NCBI GenBank assembly: GCA_003535195.1
Contig: DOHN01000135.1
Location: 5,046-11,889 of the forward strand
Source of the DNA: Ruminiclostridium sp.
GTDB lineage: Bacteria; Bacillota; Clostridia; DSM-8532
DNA: 6,844 nt
Direction of reading: 5' to 3'
The notes under the pieces are model-generated. The model was given only the letters and a program-made list of their open reading frames with translations, made no database searches and was not told the origin of the DNA. Positions 1 to 6,844 of the stretch are shown here, one piece after another; within the stretch, counting starts at the first letter, position 1, and every line of letters begins with the position of its first letter. Made by a program: the position numbers and the translations under genes.

Positions 1-228
1 CATGCGGATTTTGAGAATATGATTTTTATTCTGACAGTATCTGAAGACCTTGACTGTTCAGGACTGCCGGCAACCGGCGAAACAGTATGCAATTATGATG
101 AAGGCCTGATTATGGGTATCCTGGAAGCATATACAAGCAGGCAGTTTACCGTCAAGGAAGTAAATTGCTGGTCAACGGGGGATTGGACATGCAGGTTCCA
201 TGTGCTTGGCATCGGAATGATGATGTAA
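1..228 (+). CDS. V4R (4-vinyl reductase-like) domain protein, 3' end only
   Basis: Only the last 75 residues are present; the frame is open to the left edge, so the start and any N-terminal domains lie outside the window. The residues match the C-terminal half of the V4R domain: an SEDLDCSGLP stretch, a CNYDEG turn, GILEAYT, then VKEVNCW followed by GDWTCRF. The two late cysteines (in NCW and TCRF) are the typical paired cysteines at the end of V4R domains. V4R domains are thought to bind small hydrophobic or porphyrin-like ligands, and in Firmicutes they often occur in sensory proteins; the ligand here cannot be told. The stop is TAA at 226-228, and the chemoreceptor gene follows after 57 bp, so the two may be co-transcribed. 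The domain call is firm; whether the whole protein is a stand-alone V4R protein or a larger sensor is unknown. Confidence 0.8.
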   Translation, partial: HADFENMIFILTVSEDLDCSGLPATGETVCNYDEGLIMGILEAYTSRQFTVKEVNCWSTGDWTCRFHVLGIGMMM

Positions 229-270
229 AAATATATAAAACCATGAATAGATTAGAAAGATTAGCAATCA

Positions 271-278
271 AAGGGGAG
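271..278 (+). promoter_or_regulatory. Ribosome binding site that sets the MCP start at 286
   Basis: AAGGGGAG lies 7 nt upstream of the ATG at 286. Another in-frame ATG at 280 would leave only 1 nt between this site and the start codon, so 286 is the better start. Confidence 0.7.
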
Positions 279-285
279 AATGTTA

Positions 286-2289
286 ATGAAAATCAATAGT
301 TTATCAAGCAAGATGTCGTTATTAATGACGGGATTTGTTGCGATTTTTATCGTTGCAGCTTTTATCATTATCTCTACAACTGTTGGAAGTGTTATAAGCC
401 AGAATGTTGAGAATGAATTAAAAAACAAGTCGTCTGTACTAAGCAATGATATAGAAAGTTTGAAGCAAAAGGCTCTAAACGCAACAGAATGGTTTGAGGG
501 TTCAGCCAGGCTGGTAAGCGCCGTCGAAAGCCAGGATCGTCAAGGAGCCCTGGATCTTGGCAAAGTGGCACTTAAATCCTTCGGAGTTGATTATTTTGTT
601 ATTACCGACAGGGAAGGAAAAGTATTTATCCGAGCCCATGAGCCAGACAAATATGGCGACAGTATTGCCAATCAGGTAAATATTCAAAAGGCTTTACAGG
701 GGGAAAAGTCGGTAGGAATTGAAGAAGGAGCGATGGTAAAATATTCAATCCGTGCTGGCACTCCGCTGAAAGATAAAGACGGCCATATTATCGGGGCCGT
801 GTCCTTGGGATATGTCCTTTCCAACAACGAGTATGTGGATAAACAAAAAAAGATTTTCAATTGTGATGTGACAATATTTTCAGGTGATGAGAGAATAGCT
901 ACAACGATTGAAGATAAAAATGGGGATCGTATAATCGGGTCGAAAATGGAAAACCAGAGCATTATTGACACGGTATTAAAGAATGGAAAACCCTATTATG
1001 GAGAAGCAGCGATAAATGGTTTTAAGTATTTTACAGTTTATACGCCGGTTATTGATGTTACCGGAAAAAACACCGGTATGCTCTTTGTTGGTCAAAAACT
1101 TGATATCGTTGCGGAACTGACTAAAAAACTGATTACCAATCAGGGTGCTGTCATGGCTGTTTTAGGTATTCTTGCCGGCTTATGCGTTATAATGATGTTC
1201 CGGCTTATGGTTATCAGAAAGGTTCGGGCCATTACCGGAATGCTGAAGGAGATTGCTGAAGGAAATGGGGATTTGACCAAGAGAGTGGCTGTTTCATCTA
1301 AAGACGAGATCGGAGAGATGACAAGCTATTTCAACTTATTTATTGGGAGTACTCATGAAATGGTAAAGAAAATTATTTCGGAAACGGAAAAGGTCAATGC
1401 GGCAATCATAGTTTCCCATAAAAATATAACTGCTCTCACTGGTGATCTGGAGGACACCGCAGCTACAGTGCAACAATTGTCGGCGGGAATGGAAGAAACC
1501 GCCACTTCTACGGAGCAGATTACTGTAACTTCCAATGAGATTGAGGACGCAGTAGAAACTGTTGCGGTGAAAGCTCAGGAAGGAGCCCTATCTGCCGATG
1601 AAATCAGCAAAAAAGCAGTTTCCCTAAAGGACAGTTCGTTTATGCTTCAGGCGGAGGCTGGCAAGACCCTATTATCTATCAAAAAAACCATGGATGAAGC
1701 CTTGGAAAAAACTAAAGAAGTAAATAGAATAAAGACTCTTGCTGATGCAATTATGCAAATATCCTCGCAGACAAACCTGTTAGCTTTGAATGCGGCTATT
1801 GAATCAGCAAGAGCTGGTGAAGCCGGGAGAGGATTTTCCGTCGTTGCCGAAGAAATACGAAAACTGGCGGAAAGCTCTAAAAATTCAGTGAATGAGATTC
1901 AGGGCATACTAAGTGTTATCTTTGAAGCAGTTGATAACCTCGCCGATAGTGCCAGACAGACACTGGAATATATCGAAACTAAAGTGGTTGAGAGTTATAA
2001 GGAATCCGCCCTTGTTGGTGACAACTACAACGAAGATGCTCACTATATTAATGATTGGGCAATGGAATTAAGTGCTACTTCAGAGGAGCTTCTCGCCTCA
2101 ATAAAAACAGTGTCGGAAGGGATTACTGAAATATCAAAAGCTACAGAGGCCGGTTCCGAGGGAACGAGTCATATTGCCGATAAAGTTTTAAAAATAAAGA
2201 ATCGCGCCAATGAAATCAAAATGGAGACAGATGGTGTTAAAGAAAGTGCGGATAATTTGCAAGAATTAGTTATGAAATTTAAAGTATAA
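286..2289 (+). CDS. Methyl-accepting chemotaxis protein with double-Cache sensor and HAMP
   Basis: A 667-residue transmembrane chemoreceptor. It should bind a small ligand outside the membrane and control CheA through CheW at the cytoplasmic tip. Visible parts in order: membrane helix about 11-33; extracytoplasmic sensor about 35-285; second membrane helix about 288-310; HAMP about 307-360 ([16 protein letters not shown]); then a long coiled-coil signalling domain. The proximal sensor half (about 193-270) has the Cache_3-like pattern [14 protein letters not shown] ... [14 protein letters not shown] ... GMLFVGQ. The hairpin tip is canonical ([23 protein letters not shown], about 495-517). Both coiled-coil arms are about 150 residues, compatible with the long receptor class common in Firmicutes. 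Likely methylation regions are [11 protein letters not shown] (401-411) and the [10 protein letters not shown] arm (596-605). There is no C-terminal CheR-tethering pentapeptide. The ligand is unknown. The start was chosen by the ribosome binding site at 271-278. Confidence 0.95.
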   Translation: MKINSLSSKMSLLMTGFVAIFIVAAFIIISTTVGSVISQNVENELKNKSSVLSNDIESLKQKALNATEWFEGSARLVSAVESQDRQGALDLGKVALKSFGVDYFVITDREGKVFIRAHEPDKYGDSIANQVNIQKALQGEKSVGIEEGAMVKYSIRAGTPLKDKDGHIIGAVSLGYVLSNNEYVDKQKKIFNCDVTIFSGDERIATTIEDKNGDRIIGSKMENQSIIDTVLKNGKPYYGEAAINGFKYFTVYTPVIDVTGKNTGMLFVGQKLDIVAELTKKLITNQGAVMAVLGILAGLCVIMMFRLMVIRKVRAITGMLKEIAEGNGDLTKRVAVSSKDEIGEMTSYFNLFIGSTHEMVKKIISETEKVNAAIIVSHKNITALTGDLEDTAATVQQLSAGMEETATSTEQITVTSNEIEDAVETVAVKAQEGALSADEISKKAVSLKDSSFMLQAEAGKTLLSIKKTMDEALEKTKEVNRIKTLADAIMQISSQTNLLALNAAIESARAGEAGRGFSVVAEEIRKLAESSKNSVNEIQGILSVIFEAVDNLADSARQTLEYIETKVVESYKESALVGDNYNEDAHYINDWAMELSATSEELLASIKTVSEGITEISKATEAGSEGTSHIADKVLKIKNRANEIKMETDGVKESADNLQELVMKFKV

Positions 2290-2306
2290 TATTTTGTTTA
2301 GTAAAT

Positions 2307-2353
2307 ACCAACCAGTTCACATTTGAGCCATCTATAATATGTGATTGGTTTTT
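2307..2353 (+). terminator. Weak hairpin with T run between MCP and GGDEF-EAL genes
   Basis: ACCAACCA (2307-2314) can pair with TGATTGGT (2342-2349) with one mismatch, and TTTT follows at once (2350-2353). The loop is long (27 nt) and the stem is AT-rich, so termination would be weak or partial. The loop contains a perfect TATAAT (2333-2338), but no -35-like hexamer sits 16-18 bp upstream of it. The gap may therefore attenuate read-through, hold a weak promoter for the next gene, or do neither. Confidence 0.25.
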
Positions 2354-2354
2354 G

Positions 2355-2360
2355 AAGGGA
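2355..2360 (+). promoter_or_regulatory. Ribosome binding site that sets the GGDEF-EAL start at 2367
   Basis: AAGGGA lies 6 nt before the ATG at 2367. An upstream in-frame TTG (2352) would place this site inside the coding region and has no site of its own, so 2367 is preferred. Confidence 0.6.
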
Positions 2361-2366
2361 TGTTTT

Positions 2367-5300
2367 ATGGGACATGTACCTTTGTTATTTTCATTGCTGT
2401 TTTTTACTTCATCTGCTGTCTACTTGTTTTTCGGGATATATATTATTAATATGAACCTAAAAGCAAGTTTGAACAAATTGTTCCTGATAGTTTGTTGTTC
2501 TTTATGCCTATGGTCCTTTGGGTTCTCTATAGCCAACTCTGCTGCAAATATGGAAACATGTTTGTTCTGGAGGAGGATTTCCGCTATTGGTTGGGCATCC
2601 ATATACAGCTTACTGTTACATTTTTTATTATTACTTACCAGTGAAAAGTGTACCCTGAAGCGATGGCGTTTTTGTTTGCTATTGTATCTTCCTGCCGTTA
2701 TCAATATGTATGTCTTTTCTATTTCCAAGGAGATGACAGCAATTCAGTATAATCTGGTAAAGATGGATTATGGCTGGGTTAATATAGCGGTGAATAATGG
2801 ATGGGATTTGTTTTTTTACATTTATTATGCTGGATATGTGCTTGCCTGTCTGGCAATTGTTTGGCGTTGGAAACGAAAATCATCCGATGAAAGTGCCCGT
2901 AAACAGGCCAACCTCATCTTTATTTCGATTCTCGCCGCTTTACTGCTTGGAAGCTTGACGGATGTGGTTTTGAGTTCAAGTTTGACAAGCCCTTTGCCGC
3001 AAATGGCACCCATATTTACTCTCATACCAATTGCGGCTATACACTATTCTATAAAACGTTATAGCTTGATGCGAGAAGTAATTGAAAATAAAGATGAGTT
3101 AATACTAAATAACGAAACCCGTGCAAAATTGCATTACTATTTGTCCATTGCATTTTTAACTGGGGGGTTGCTAACTTTATTATCCCGTTTTTTACCACAT
3201 TTAATAAATGGTGAGGAAAATTTTAAATCCACCCTATATGCCAGCGGATTATTGTTTATATTTGGATTTGCAATTCTGATATTTAGATTGATAAAAGCCG
3301 AGAATATAAAGAACGTGCTGATAATGATAATAACCCTTTCCAGTATCCCAATAATTACCCTTAGATTTGTAGAATATGCCAGTATAACTGTCTGGGCCTT
3401 CCCAATTATTTTAACGATTGTTTCCCTTGTATTCAATACACGAACTCCATTAATTTTGGTAACAGCCATGGCTATTATTACCCAAATAATAGTTTGGATA
3501 TATGCACCTGCAGGAGCAATACAGATGGATAAATTTGATTATATCCTAAGAATCGGCATATTTGTTATTGCGTTCTGGATAGGATCGGTTGTAAACAATA
3601 TCTATCTAAAGAGACTAAAGGAAAATATCTATCAAATTGATTTCCAGAAGATGATTTCGGAAATTTCTTTTGACTTTGTGAGTGTCAATCAGGCAAGCAT
3701 TGATGAAAAGATCAATAATATGCTGAATAAAATGGGCCGGTTTTTTTATGTGGATCGAACTTATGTATTTTTGATTAATCACCAGGACAGCACTATGGCC
3801 TACACCCATGAGTGGTGCAATGAAGGAATAGAGCCTGAAGTAGGAACCATTCAAGACATACCCCTCGACGTGTTCCCCTGGTGGATGGAACAGTTGAAGA
3901 GTAATAAACTAGTTTACATAGAGGATGTGAGCAAACTGCCGGATGAGGCCGGCGCGGAGAAAGCCCAGCTAACCCGGCAAGACATTAAATCCATAGTAGC
4001 AATTCCCATCGAAGGAAACGGAGAGCTCCTGGGCTATATTGGATTCGATTCCGTGGCATCATTCAGGAAATGGTCCAACTATCATATTAAGCTGCTTAAA
4101 ATCCTGGCTAATCTTCTGGCTGATGGATTAATAAAGACTAAGGCTGAAAAAGAGATCGAATTAATGGCCTATTACGACCACTTGACGGGTCTTCCTAACC
4201 GTACCCTGTTTTGGGACAGGCTCAATCAGGCCATTCACCTAGCCAAGCGGACCGAGAGATTTGTCGGTGTCATGTTCATGGACCTGGATGGCTTTAAGAT
4301 GGTGAATGACACCATGGGGCACAGCGGCGGGGATGAATTTCTCATTATGATCAACAACATCCCCGATGCTAAAGATATCGTCAAGATCGCCGATAGCATC
4401 ATGAAATTGTTTGAAAAACCATTTAATTTAAATGAACAGGAGTTCTTTATTACCGGCAGTGCAGGCGTTGCCGTTTATCCGGTGGATGGTGAGGATGCGG
4501 GAACATTAATTAAAAATGCTGATATCGCAATGTATAGGGCAAAGTCCAAGGGTAAAAGCCAATATGCATTATGCACTGAGGATATGAAGGAGGAAGTGAA
4601 GAAAAATATGATACTGTCCAACAGCCTGTATCGAGCCCAGGAGCGAAATGAGCTGGTTGTTTATTATCAGCCGCAGGTCAGGCTGCATACGGGTCAGGTA
4701 ATAGGGATAGAGGCCTTATTGCGCTGGAAACATCCGGAAATGGGCATGATATTCCCCAGCGTTTTTATACCGCTGGCGGAAAAGAACGGGCTAATCAACA
4801 GTATCGGCGAGTGGGTACTCAGAACGGCGAGCAGCCAAAATAAAAAGTGGCAGGATATGGGGCTGCCACATCTGCGCATGGCGGTTAATCTATCGATCAG
4901 CCAATTTAATAATCCCCGTATTGTTGATAATGTGGATAGTATTCTTAAGGAAACGGGCTTGAGCCCCGAATATCTTGAATTGGAAATTACAGAAAGCATC
5001 GCCATTAAAGAAGCAAACTATACGATAGGCATTTTAAACAAACTGAAAAAACTGGGTGTATCTATTTCTATTGACGATTTTGGGACAGAATACTCGTCCC
5101 TCAGCCGATTGAAAATACTTCCCATCGACCGGATTAAGATTGATATGCAGTTTGTACAGGGTATCGAAGGCAACGAAAAGGACCAGGCTATCACCAAGAT
5201 TATAATTAACTTAGCTAAGAGTCTGGGGCTTGAGGTTCTGGCCGAAGGCGTAGAAACAGCGCCGCAGTTGGAATTTCTCAATCAGAAAATGTGCGACGAT

Positions 5301-5387
5301 GTGCAAGGATACTACTATTATAAGCCCATGCCCGCCGAAGAAATTGAGAAATTATTGAAGTCCAATGCAAGCAAAAAAGCTGAATAA
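2367..5387 (+). CDS. Membrane-bound 7TM-(6TM)-GAF-GGDEF(degenerate)-EAL protein, predicted c-di-GMP phosphodiesterase
   Basis: A 1006-residue polytopic sensor predicted to hydrolyse cyclic di-GMP to pGpG at the inner face of the membrane. Residues 1-235 resemble the N-terminal 7TM module of histidine kinases (about seven hydrophobic helices, ending HYSIKRYSLM). Residues 256-412 hold about six more hydrophobic helices. A GAF domain covers about 425-590. GGDEF spans about 600-735: DHLTGLPNR, metal-site DLD (639-641), FKMVND, GGDEF (654-658), SAGVAVYP and NADIAMYRAKSKGK are present, but about 26 residues before GGDEF are missing, so cyclase activity is unlikely. EAL spans about 750-998 with every key residue visible: E782 (EALLRW), N841 (NLS), E873 (ELEITES), D903 and D904 (DDFG), K924 (IKID), E960 (LAEGVET) and Q980 (VQGYYYYKP). 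Loop 6 reads DDFGTEYSSL, with Glu instead of the usual Gly. GC is much lower in the membrane half than in the enzymatic half. No specific gene name can be assigned. Confidence 0.92.
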   Translation: MGHVPLLFSLLFFTSSAVYLFFGIYIINMNLKASLNKLFLIVCCSLCLWSFGFSIANSAANMETCLFWRRISAIGWASIYSLLLHFLLLLTSEKCTLKRWRFCLLLYLPAVINMYVFSISKEMTAIQYNLVKMDYGWVNIAVNNGWDLFFYIYYAGYVLACLAIVWRWKRKSSDESARKQANLIFISILAALLLGSLTDVVLSSSLTSPLPQMAPIFTLIPIAAIHYSIKRYSLMREVIENKDELILNNETRAKLHYYLSIAFLTGGLLTLLSRFLPHLINGEENFKSTLYASGLLFIFGFAILIFRLIKAENIKNVLIMIITLSSIPIITLRFVEYASITVWAFPIILTIVSLVFNTRTPLILVTAMAIITQIIVWIYAPAGAIQMDKFDYILRIGIFVIAFWIGSVVNNIYLKRLKENIYQIDFQKMISEISFDFVSVNQASIDEKINNMLNKMGRFFYVDRTYVFLINHQDSTMAYTHEWCNEGIEPEVGTIQDIPLDVFPWWMEQLKSNKLVYIEDVSKLPDEAGAEKAQLTRQDIKSIVAIPIEGNGELLGYIGFDSVASFRKWSNYHIKLLKILANLLADGLIKTKAEKEIELMAYYDHLTGLPNRTLFWDRLNQAIHLAKRTERFVGVMFMDLDGFKMVNDTMGHSGGDEFLIMINNIPDAKDIVKIADSIMKLFEKPFNLNEQEFFITGSAGVAVYPVDGEDAGTLIKNADIAMYRAKSKGKSQYALCTEDMKEEVKKNMILSNSLYRAQERNELVVYYQPQVRLHTGQVIGIEALLRWKHPEMGMIFPSVFIPLAEKNGLINSIGEWVLRTASSQNKKWQDMGLPHLRMAVNLSISQFNNPRIVDNVDSILKETGLSPEYLELEITESIAIKEANYTIGILNKLKKLGVSISIDDFGTEYSSLSRLKILPIDRIKIDMQFVQGIEGNEKDQAITKIIINLAKSLGLEVLAEGVETAPQLEFLNQKMCDDVQGYYYYKPMPAEEIEKLLKSNASKKAE
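4164..4571 (+). other. Degenerate GGDEF domain with internal in-frame deletion
   Basis: This segment encodes residues 600-735 of the GGDEF-EAL protein. In typical GGDEF domains about 27 residues separate the GH of NDT.GH..GDE from the GGDEF motif; here a single Ser does (GH at 651-652, GGDEF at 654-658, bases 4326-4340). The missing part would carry the helix after GH..GDE, the RxxD inhibitory site region and the strand leading to the Arg-x-GGDEF turn. The flanks before and after align normally and the reading frame is kept. The domain probably serves as a linker, a GTP-sensing remnant, or nothing. Confidence 0.8.
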
Positions 5388-5541
5388 TAGAAGCCATCAC
5401 CTTTGTGCAAGGTATAAAGTAATTTGCGAAGCGGGCGAAAGCTTTGTCCCTTCCAATCTTTACCCCAATATGCAGGATGTTGCCGAAAATATAATCGCAG
5501 CGGTGAAAAAGGTTAACAGTCAATGCTCCCCCGAAGTATGA
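5365..5541 (+). CDS. Possible small ORF (58 aa) or gene remnant between the two EAL genes
   Basis: An ATG at 5365 opens a 58-codon frame that overlaps the last 23 bp of the GGDEF-EAL gene in the +1 frame and ends at TGA 5539-5541. The second half looks protein-like (EAGESFVPSNLYP, then an amphipathic stretch AENIIAAVKKV), whereas the first part reads through the end of the upstream gene. The ribosome binding site is poor (GAAG about 4 nt upstream), so expression would rely on translational coupling. I do not recognise a family. It could be a small coupled protein, the 3' remnant of a lost gene, or chance. The frame is the same as that of the downstream EAL-HDOD gene, interrupted only by the TGA. 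Confidence 0.25.
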   Translation: MQAKKLNNRSHHLCARYKVICEAGESFVPSNLYPNMQDVAENIIAAVKKVNSQCSPEV

Positions 5542-5542
5542 T
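5513..5542 (+). promoter_or_regulatory. Sigma-A-like promoter for the EAL-HDOD gene
   Basis: TTAACA (5513-5518) and TATGAT (5537-5542) are separated by 18 bp; each hexamer differs from the consensus TTGACA / TATAAT at one position. Transcription would begin near 5549, giving a leader of about 40 nt before the ATG at 5590. The site overlaps the end of the possible small ORF. It suggests that the EAL-HDOD gene can be transcribed independently of the upstream gene. Confidence 0.45.
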
Positions 5543-5576
5543 TGGTGCATAAACTTAGGAGAATATTGAAATCGAT

Positions 5577-5584
5577 AGGAGGTG
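5577..5584 (+). promoter_or_regulatory. Strong ribosome binding site for the EAL-HDOD gene
   Basis: AGGAGGTG, a near-perfect Shine-Dalgarno sequence, lies 5 nt before the ATG at 5590. A second, poorer candidate (TAGGAGA, 5556-5562, before a TTG at 5566) is in the same frame. The family's usual N-terminus, MDxFIARQPIFD, supports 5590. Confidence 0.8.
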
Positions 5585-5589
5585 CGAAG

Positions 5590-6783
5590 ATGGATGCGTT
5601 TATTGCAAGACAGCCTATTTTTGATAAAAGCATGAAAATTTACGGGTATGAACTATTATACAGGCAGAGTGGGGATAACTTTTTCACCGGGATTGATGAC
5701 GATCAGGCCACAGCCGAATTGATTTACAATGCTTTTCTTGTCATGGGGCTTCAAGACTTGACGGATGGAGCCAACGCCTTTATTAATTTCTCCAAAGAGT
5801 TGATTGACAGTGATGTCCCTTTTTTACTGCCGAAGCAGAACATCATTGTGGAGGTTCTCGAACGGGAGAAAGTAACCTCTGCTACAGTAGAGGCCTGCAA
5901 AAGGATTAAAGCGGTGGGATATAGGCTGGCTCTTGATGACTTTGTTTTTGATCAAAACAATCTGCCTTTAATTGACATGGCCGATATTATCAAAATAGAA
6001 TTTCCGGCAGTAAACCGCCATGAACAATACAATCTTATTAAAAGATATGGAACGAAAATAAAGTTTTTAGCGGAAAAAATTGAAACCAGAGAAGAGTATC
6101 AGCAGGCAGCCGGAATGGGATATGAGCTGTTTCAAGGATATTTTTTCAGTAAACCGGCTATTGTCAGATCCAAGGAGGTCGTAACGCTTAACGCCAACCT
6201 TTTTAGTATTCTGGAAGAGCTGAGCTCTCCCGAGCCAAGCTATACTGTTATTGCCGATATTTTTGAAAGAGACCTGGGACTTTCGTATAAGCTGTTGAAG
6301 CTTGCCAATTCAGTTTATATAGGGGCAAGGAATAGGATTAAATCAATCCCCCACGCCTTATCCTATATCGGTATTAATGAAATGTACCAGTGGATTTCAC
6401 TGATGATGCTGAAGGATATGCAGAATGTGGAAAATGCTGAACTGGTTAAACAATCGCTGATCAGAGGCAAGCTTATGGAACTCCTCTCCCCTGAGCTACG
6501 CTTAGAAGGAGAGAGTTCGGAGTTCTATTTTACGGGGATATTTTCTTCCATTGATGTTTTATTAAATAGCCCAATGCAGCAGATTTTAAAAGGCCTTCCC
6601 TTGCCTATCAATGTAAAAAATGCCCTCTTAGGTATAGACAATGAGCAGCGAAAGCTGTTAAAATTTGTTATAAACTGGGAAAAAGCTCACTGGGAAAAAG
6701 CTGAGGACCAATATCCAATGACCAGTAAGTTTATGGAGTTATATATGGAAGCATTGAAATGGGCAAAAAAACTGAATTATTGA
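5590..6783 (+). CDS. EAL-HDOD signalling protein (YuxH/CdgJ type)
   Basis: A cytoplasmic protein of 397 residues with no membrane segments. The N-terminus MDAFIARQPIFD followed by YGYELLYR is the hallmark of the EAL-HDOD family. The EAL-like domain covers about 1-195 and the HDOD domain about 200-397 (LGLSYKLLKLANS, SIPHALSYIGINEMYQW). Positions matching the catalytic residues of true EAL enzymes are largely kept: E21, N66, E88, D116 and D117, K135, E162 and Q182. However, loop 6 is replaced (DDFVFDQNN instead of DDFGTGYSS) and the EAL triad reads ELL, so enzymatic activity is doubtful. Characterised family members such as Vibrio CdgJ affect motility and are generally treated as non-catalytic regulators. 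HDOD domains are regulatory helical folds related to HD phosphohydrolases that lack the metal-binding HD residues. Placement behind an MCP and an EAL phosphodiesterase fits a role in motility or c-di-GMP signalling. It has its own promoter-like sequence and a strong ribosome binding site. Confidence 0.93.
   Translation: MDAFIARQPIFDKSMKIYGYELLYRQSGDNFFTGIDDDQATAELIYNAFLVMGLQDLTDGANAFINFSKELIDSDVPFLLPKQNIIVEVLEREKVTSATVEACKRIKAVGYRLALDDFVFDQNNLPLIDMADIIKIEFPAVNRHEQYNLIKRYGTKIKFLAEKIETREEYQQAAGMGYELFQGYFFSKPAIVRSKEVVTLNANLFSILEELSSPEPSYTVIADIFERDLGLSYKLLKLANSVYIGARNRIKSIPHALSYIGINEMYQWISLMMLKDMQNVENAELVKQSLIRGKLMELLSPELRLEGESSEFYFTGIFSSIDVLLNSPMQQILKGLPLPINVKNALLGIDNEQRKLLKFVINWEKAHWEKAEDQYPMTSKFMELYMEALKWAKKLNY
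6674..6703 (+). repeat. Tandem 15-bp direct repeat inside the EAL-HDOD gene
   Basis: Two adjacent copies of ACTGGGAAAAAGCT plus one variable base (6674-6688 and 6689-6703) are identical at 14 of 15 positions. In frame they encode WEKAH-WEKAE (residues 363-372) near the C-terminus, and the period of 15 keeps the frame. This may be a slippage duplication, though family members often have a W/YExxxWE-like stretch here, so chance similarity is possible. Confidence 0.6.
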
Positions 6784-6844
6784 TAGGATTGTTACAGGGG
6801 ATGCCGGCTAATTTCGCAAGTAAAAATGGATGCTCAAGGCGGTT

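Noticed and set aside
206..237. Possible promoter TTGGCA ... TATATA before the MCP gene.
   Set aside because: The spacer would be 20 bp and the -35 lies inside the V4R coding end; the AT-rich stretch alone is not convincing.
2302..2340. Flagellar/chemotaxis sigma-D-type promoter (TAAA ... GCC) before the GGDEF-EAL gene.
   Set aside because: The spacing of about 21 nt is too long and the -10 element does not fit GCCGATAT.
5073..5102. Gly to Glu change in EAL loop 6 (DDFGTEYSSL) as a sign of an inactive enzyme.
   Set aside because: From memory this variant is frequent in Firmicute EAL proteins whose other catalytic residues are intact; here all the others are present too.
5399..5413. Hairpin ACCTT-TGTGC-AAGGT after the GGDEF-EAL stop.
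   Set aside because: The stem has only 5 bp and no T run follows, so it is not a credible terminator.
5539..5541. Read-through or selenocysteine at the single TGA separating the small frame from the EAL-HDOD frame.
   Set aside because: The EAL-HDOD family starts exactly at MDAFIARQPIFD with a strong ribosome binding site, and no selenocysteine insertion hairpin is evident downstream.
5278..5550. Minus-strand open frame over the end of the GGDEF-EAL gene and the gap.
   Set aside because: It is mostly antisense to the EAL coding region, has no recognisable domain and looks like a shadow frame.
6801..6844. ATG at 6801 opening a frame to the right edge (about 14 codons).
   Set aside because: The purine-rich AGGGG directly abuts the ATG, leaving no spacer, the visible residues match nothing, and the piece is too short to judge.

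Overview
The window carries a compact signalling cluster, with all recognisable genes on the + strand. It reads as DNA from an anaerobic Firmicute (Bacillota). Peptococcaceae or Negativicutes such as Desulfosporosinus- or Pelosinus-like bacteria are my guess from the protein types (V4R, Cache-type MCP, 7TM-GAF-GGDEF-EAL, EAL-HDOD), the moderately low GC and the strong purine-rich ribosome binding sites. The taxon is inference; no marker gene is present.

Layout. (1) 1-228: the 3' end of a gene whose product ends in a V4R (4-vinyl reductase-like) small-molecule-binding domain. (2) 286-2289: a 667-residue transmembrane methyl-accepting chemotaxis protein with a periplasmic double-Cache sensor, HAMP and signalling hairpin. 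(3) 2307-2353: a weak hairpin with a T run in the short gap. (4) 2367-5387: a 1006-residue polytopic membrane protein with a 7TM sensor block, a second block of about six helices, GAF, GGDEF and EAL. The EAL domain looks intact as a c-di-GMP phosphodiesterase. The GGDEF domain lacks about 26 residues just before the GGDEF motif and is predicted not to make c-di-GMP. (5) 5365-5541: a possible 58-codon ORF overlapping the previous gene's end, possibly a remnant. (6) 5513-5542: a good sigma-A-like promoter. (7) 5590-6783: an EAL-HDOD protein of the YuxH/CdgJ type, 397 residues. (8) 6784-6844: no supported feature.

Together the genes link environmental sensing to motility output: a chemoreceptor feeding CheA/CheW, and two c-di-GMP-related proteins that would lower or read out c-di-GMP. 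The expected net enzymatic sign is degradation. I see no new defence or mobile system. The most notable signal is the in-frame loss inside the GGDEF domain, whose junction merges the two GDE-containing motifs of a normal cyclase domain into one.
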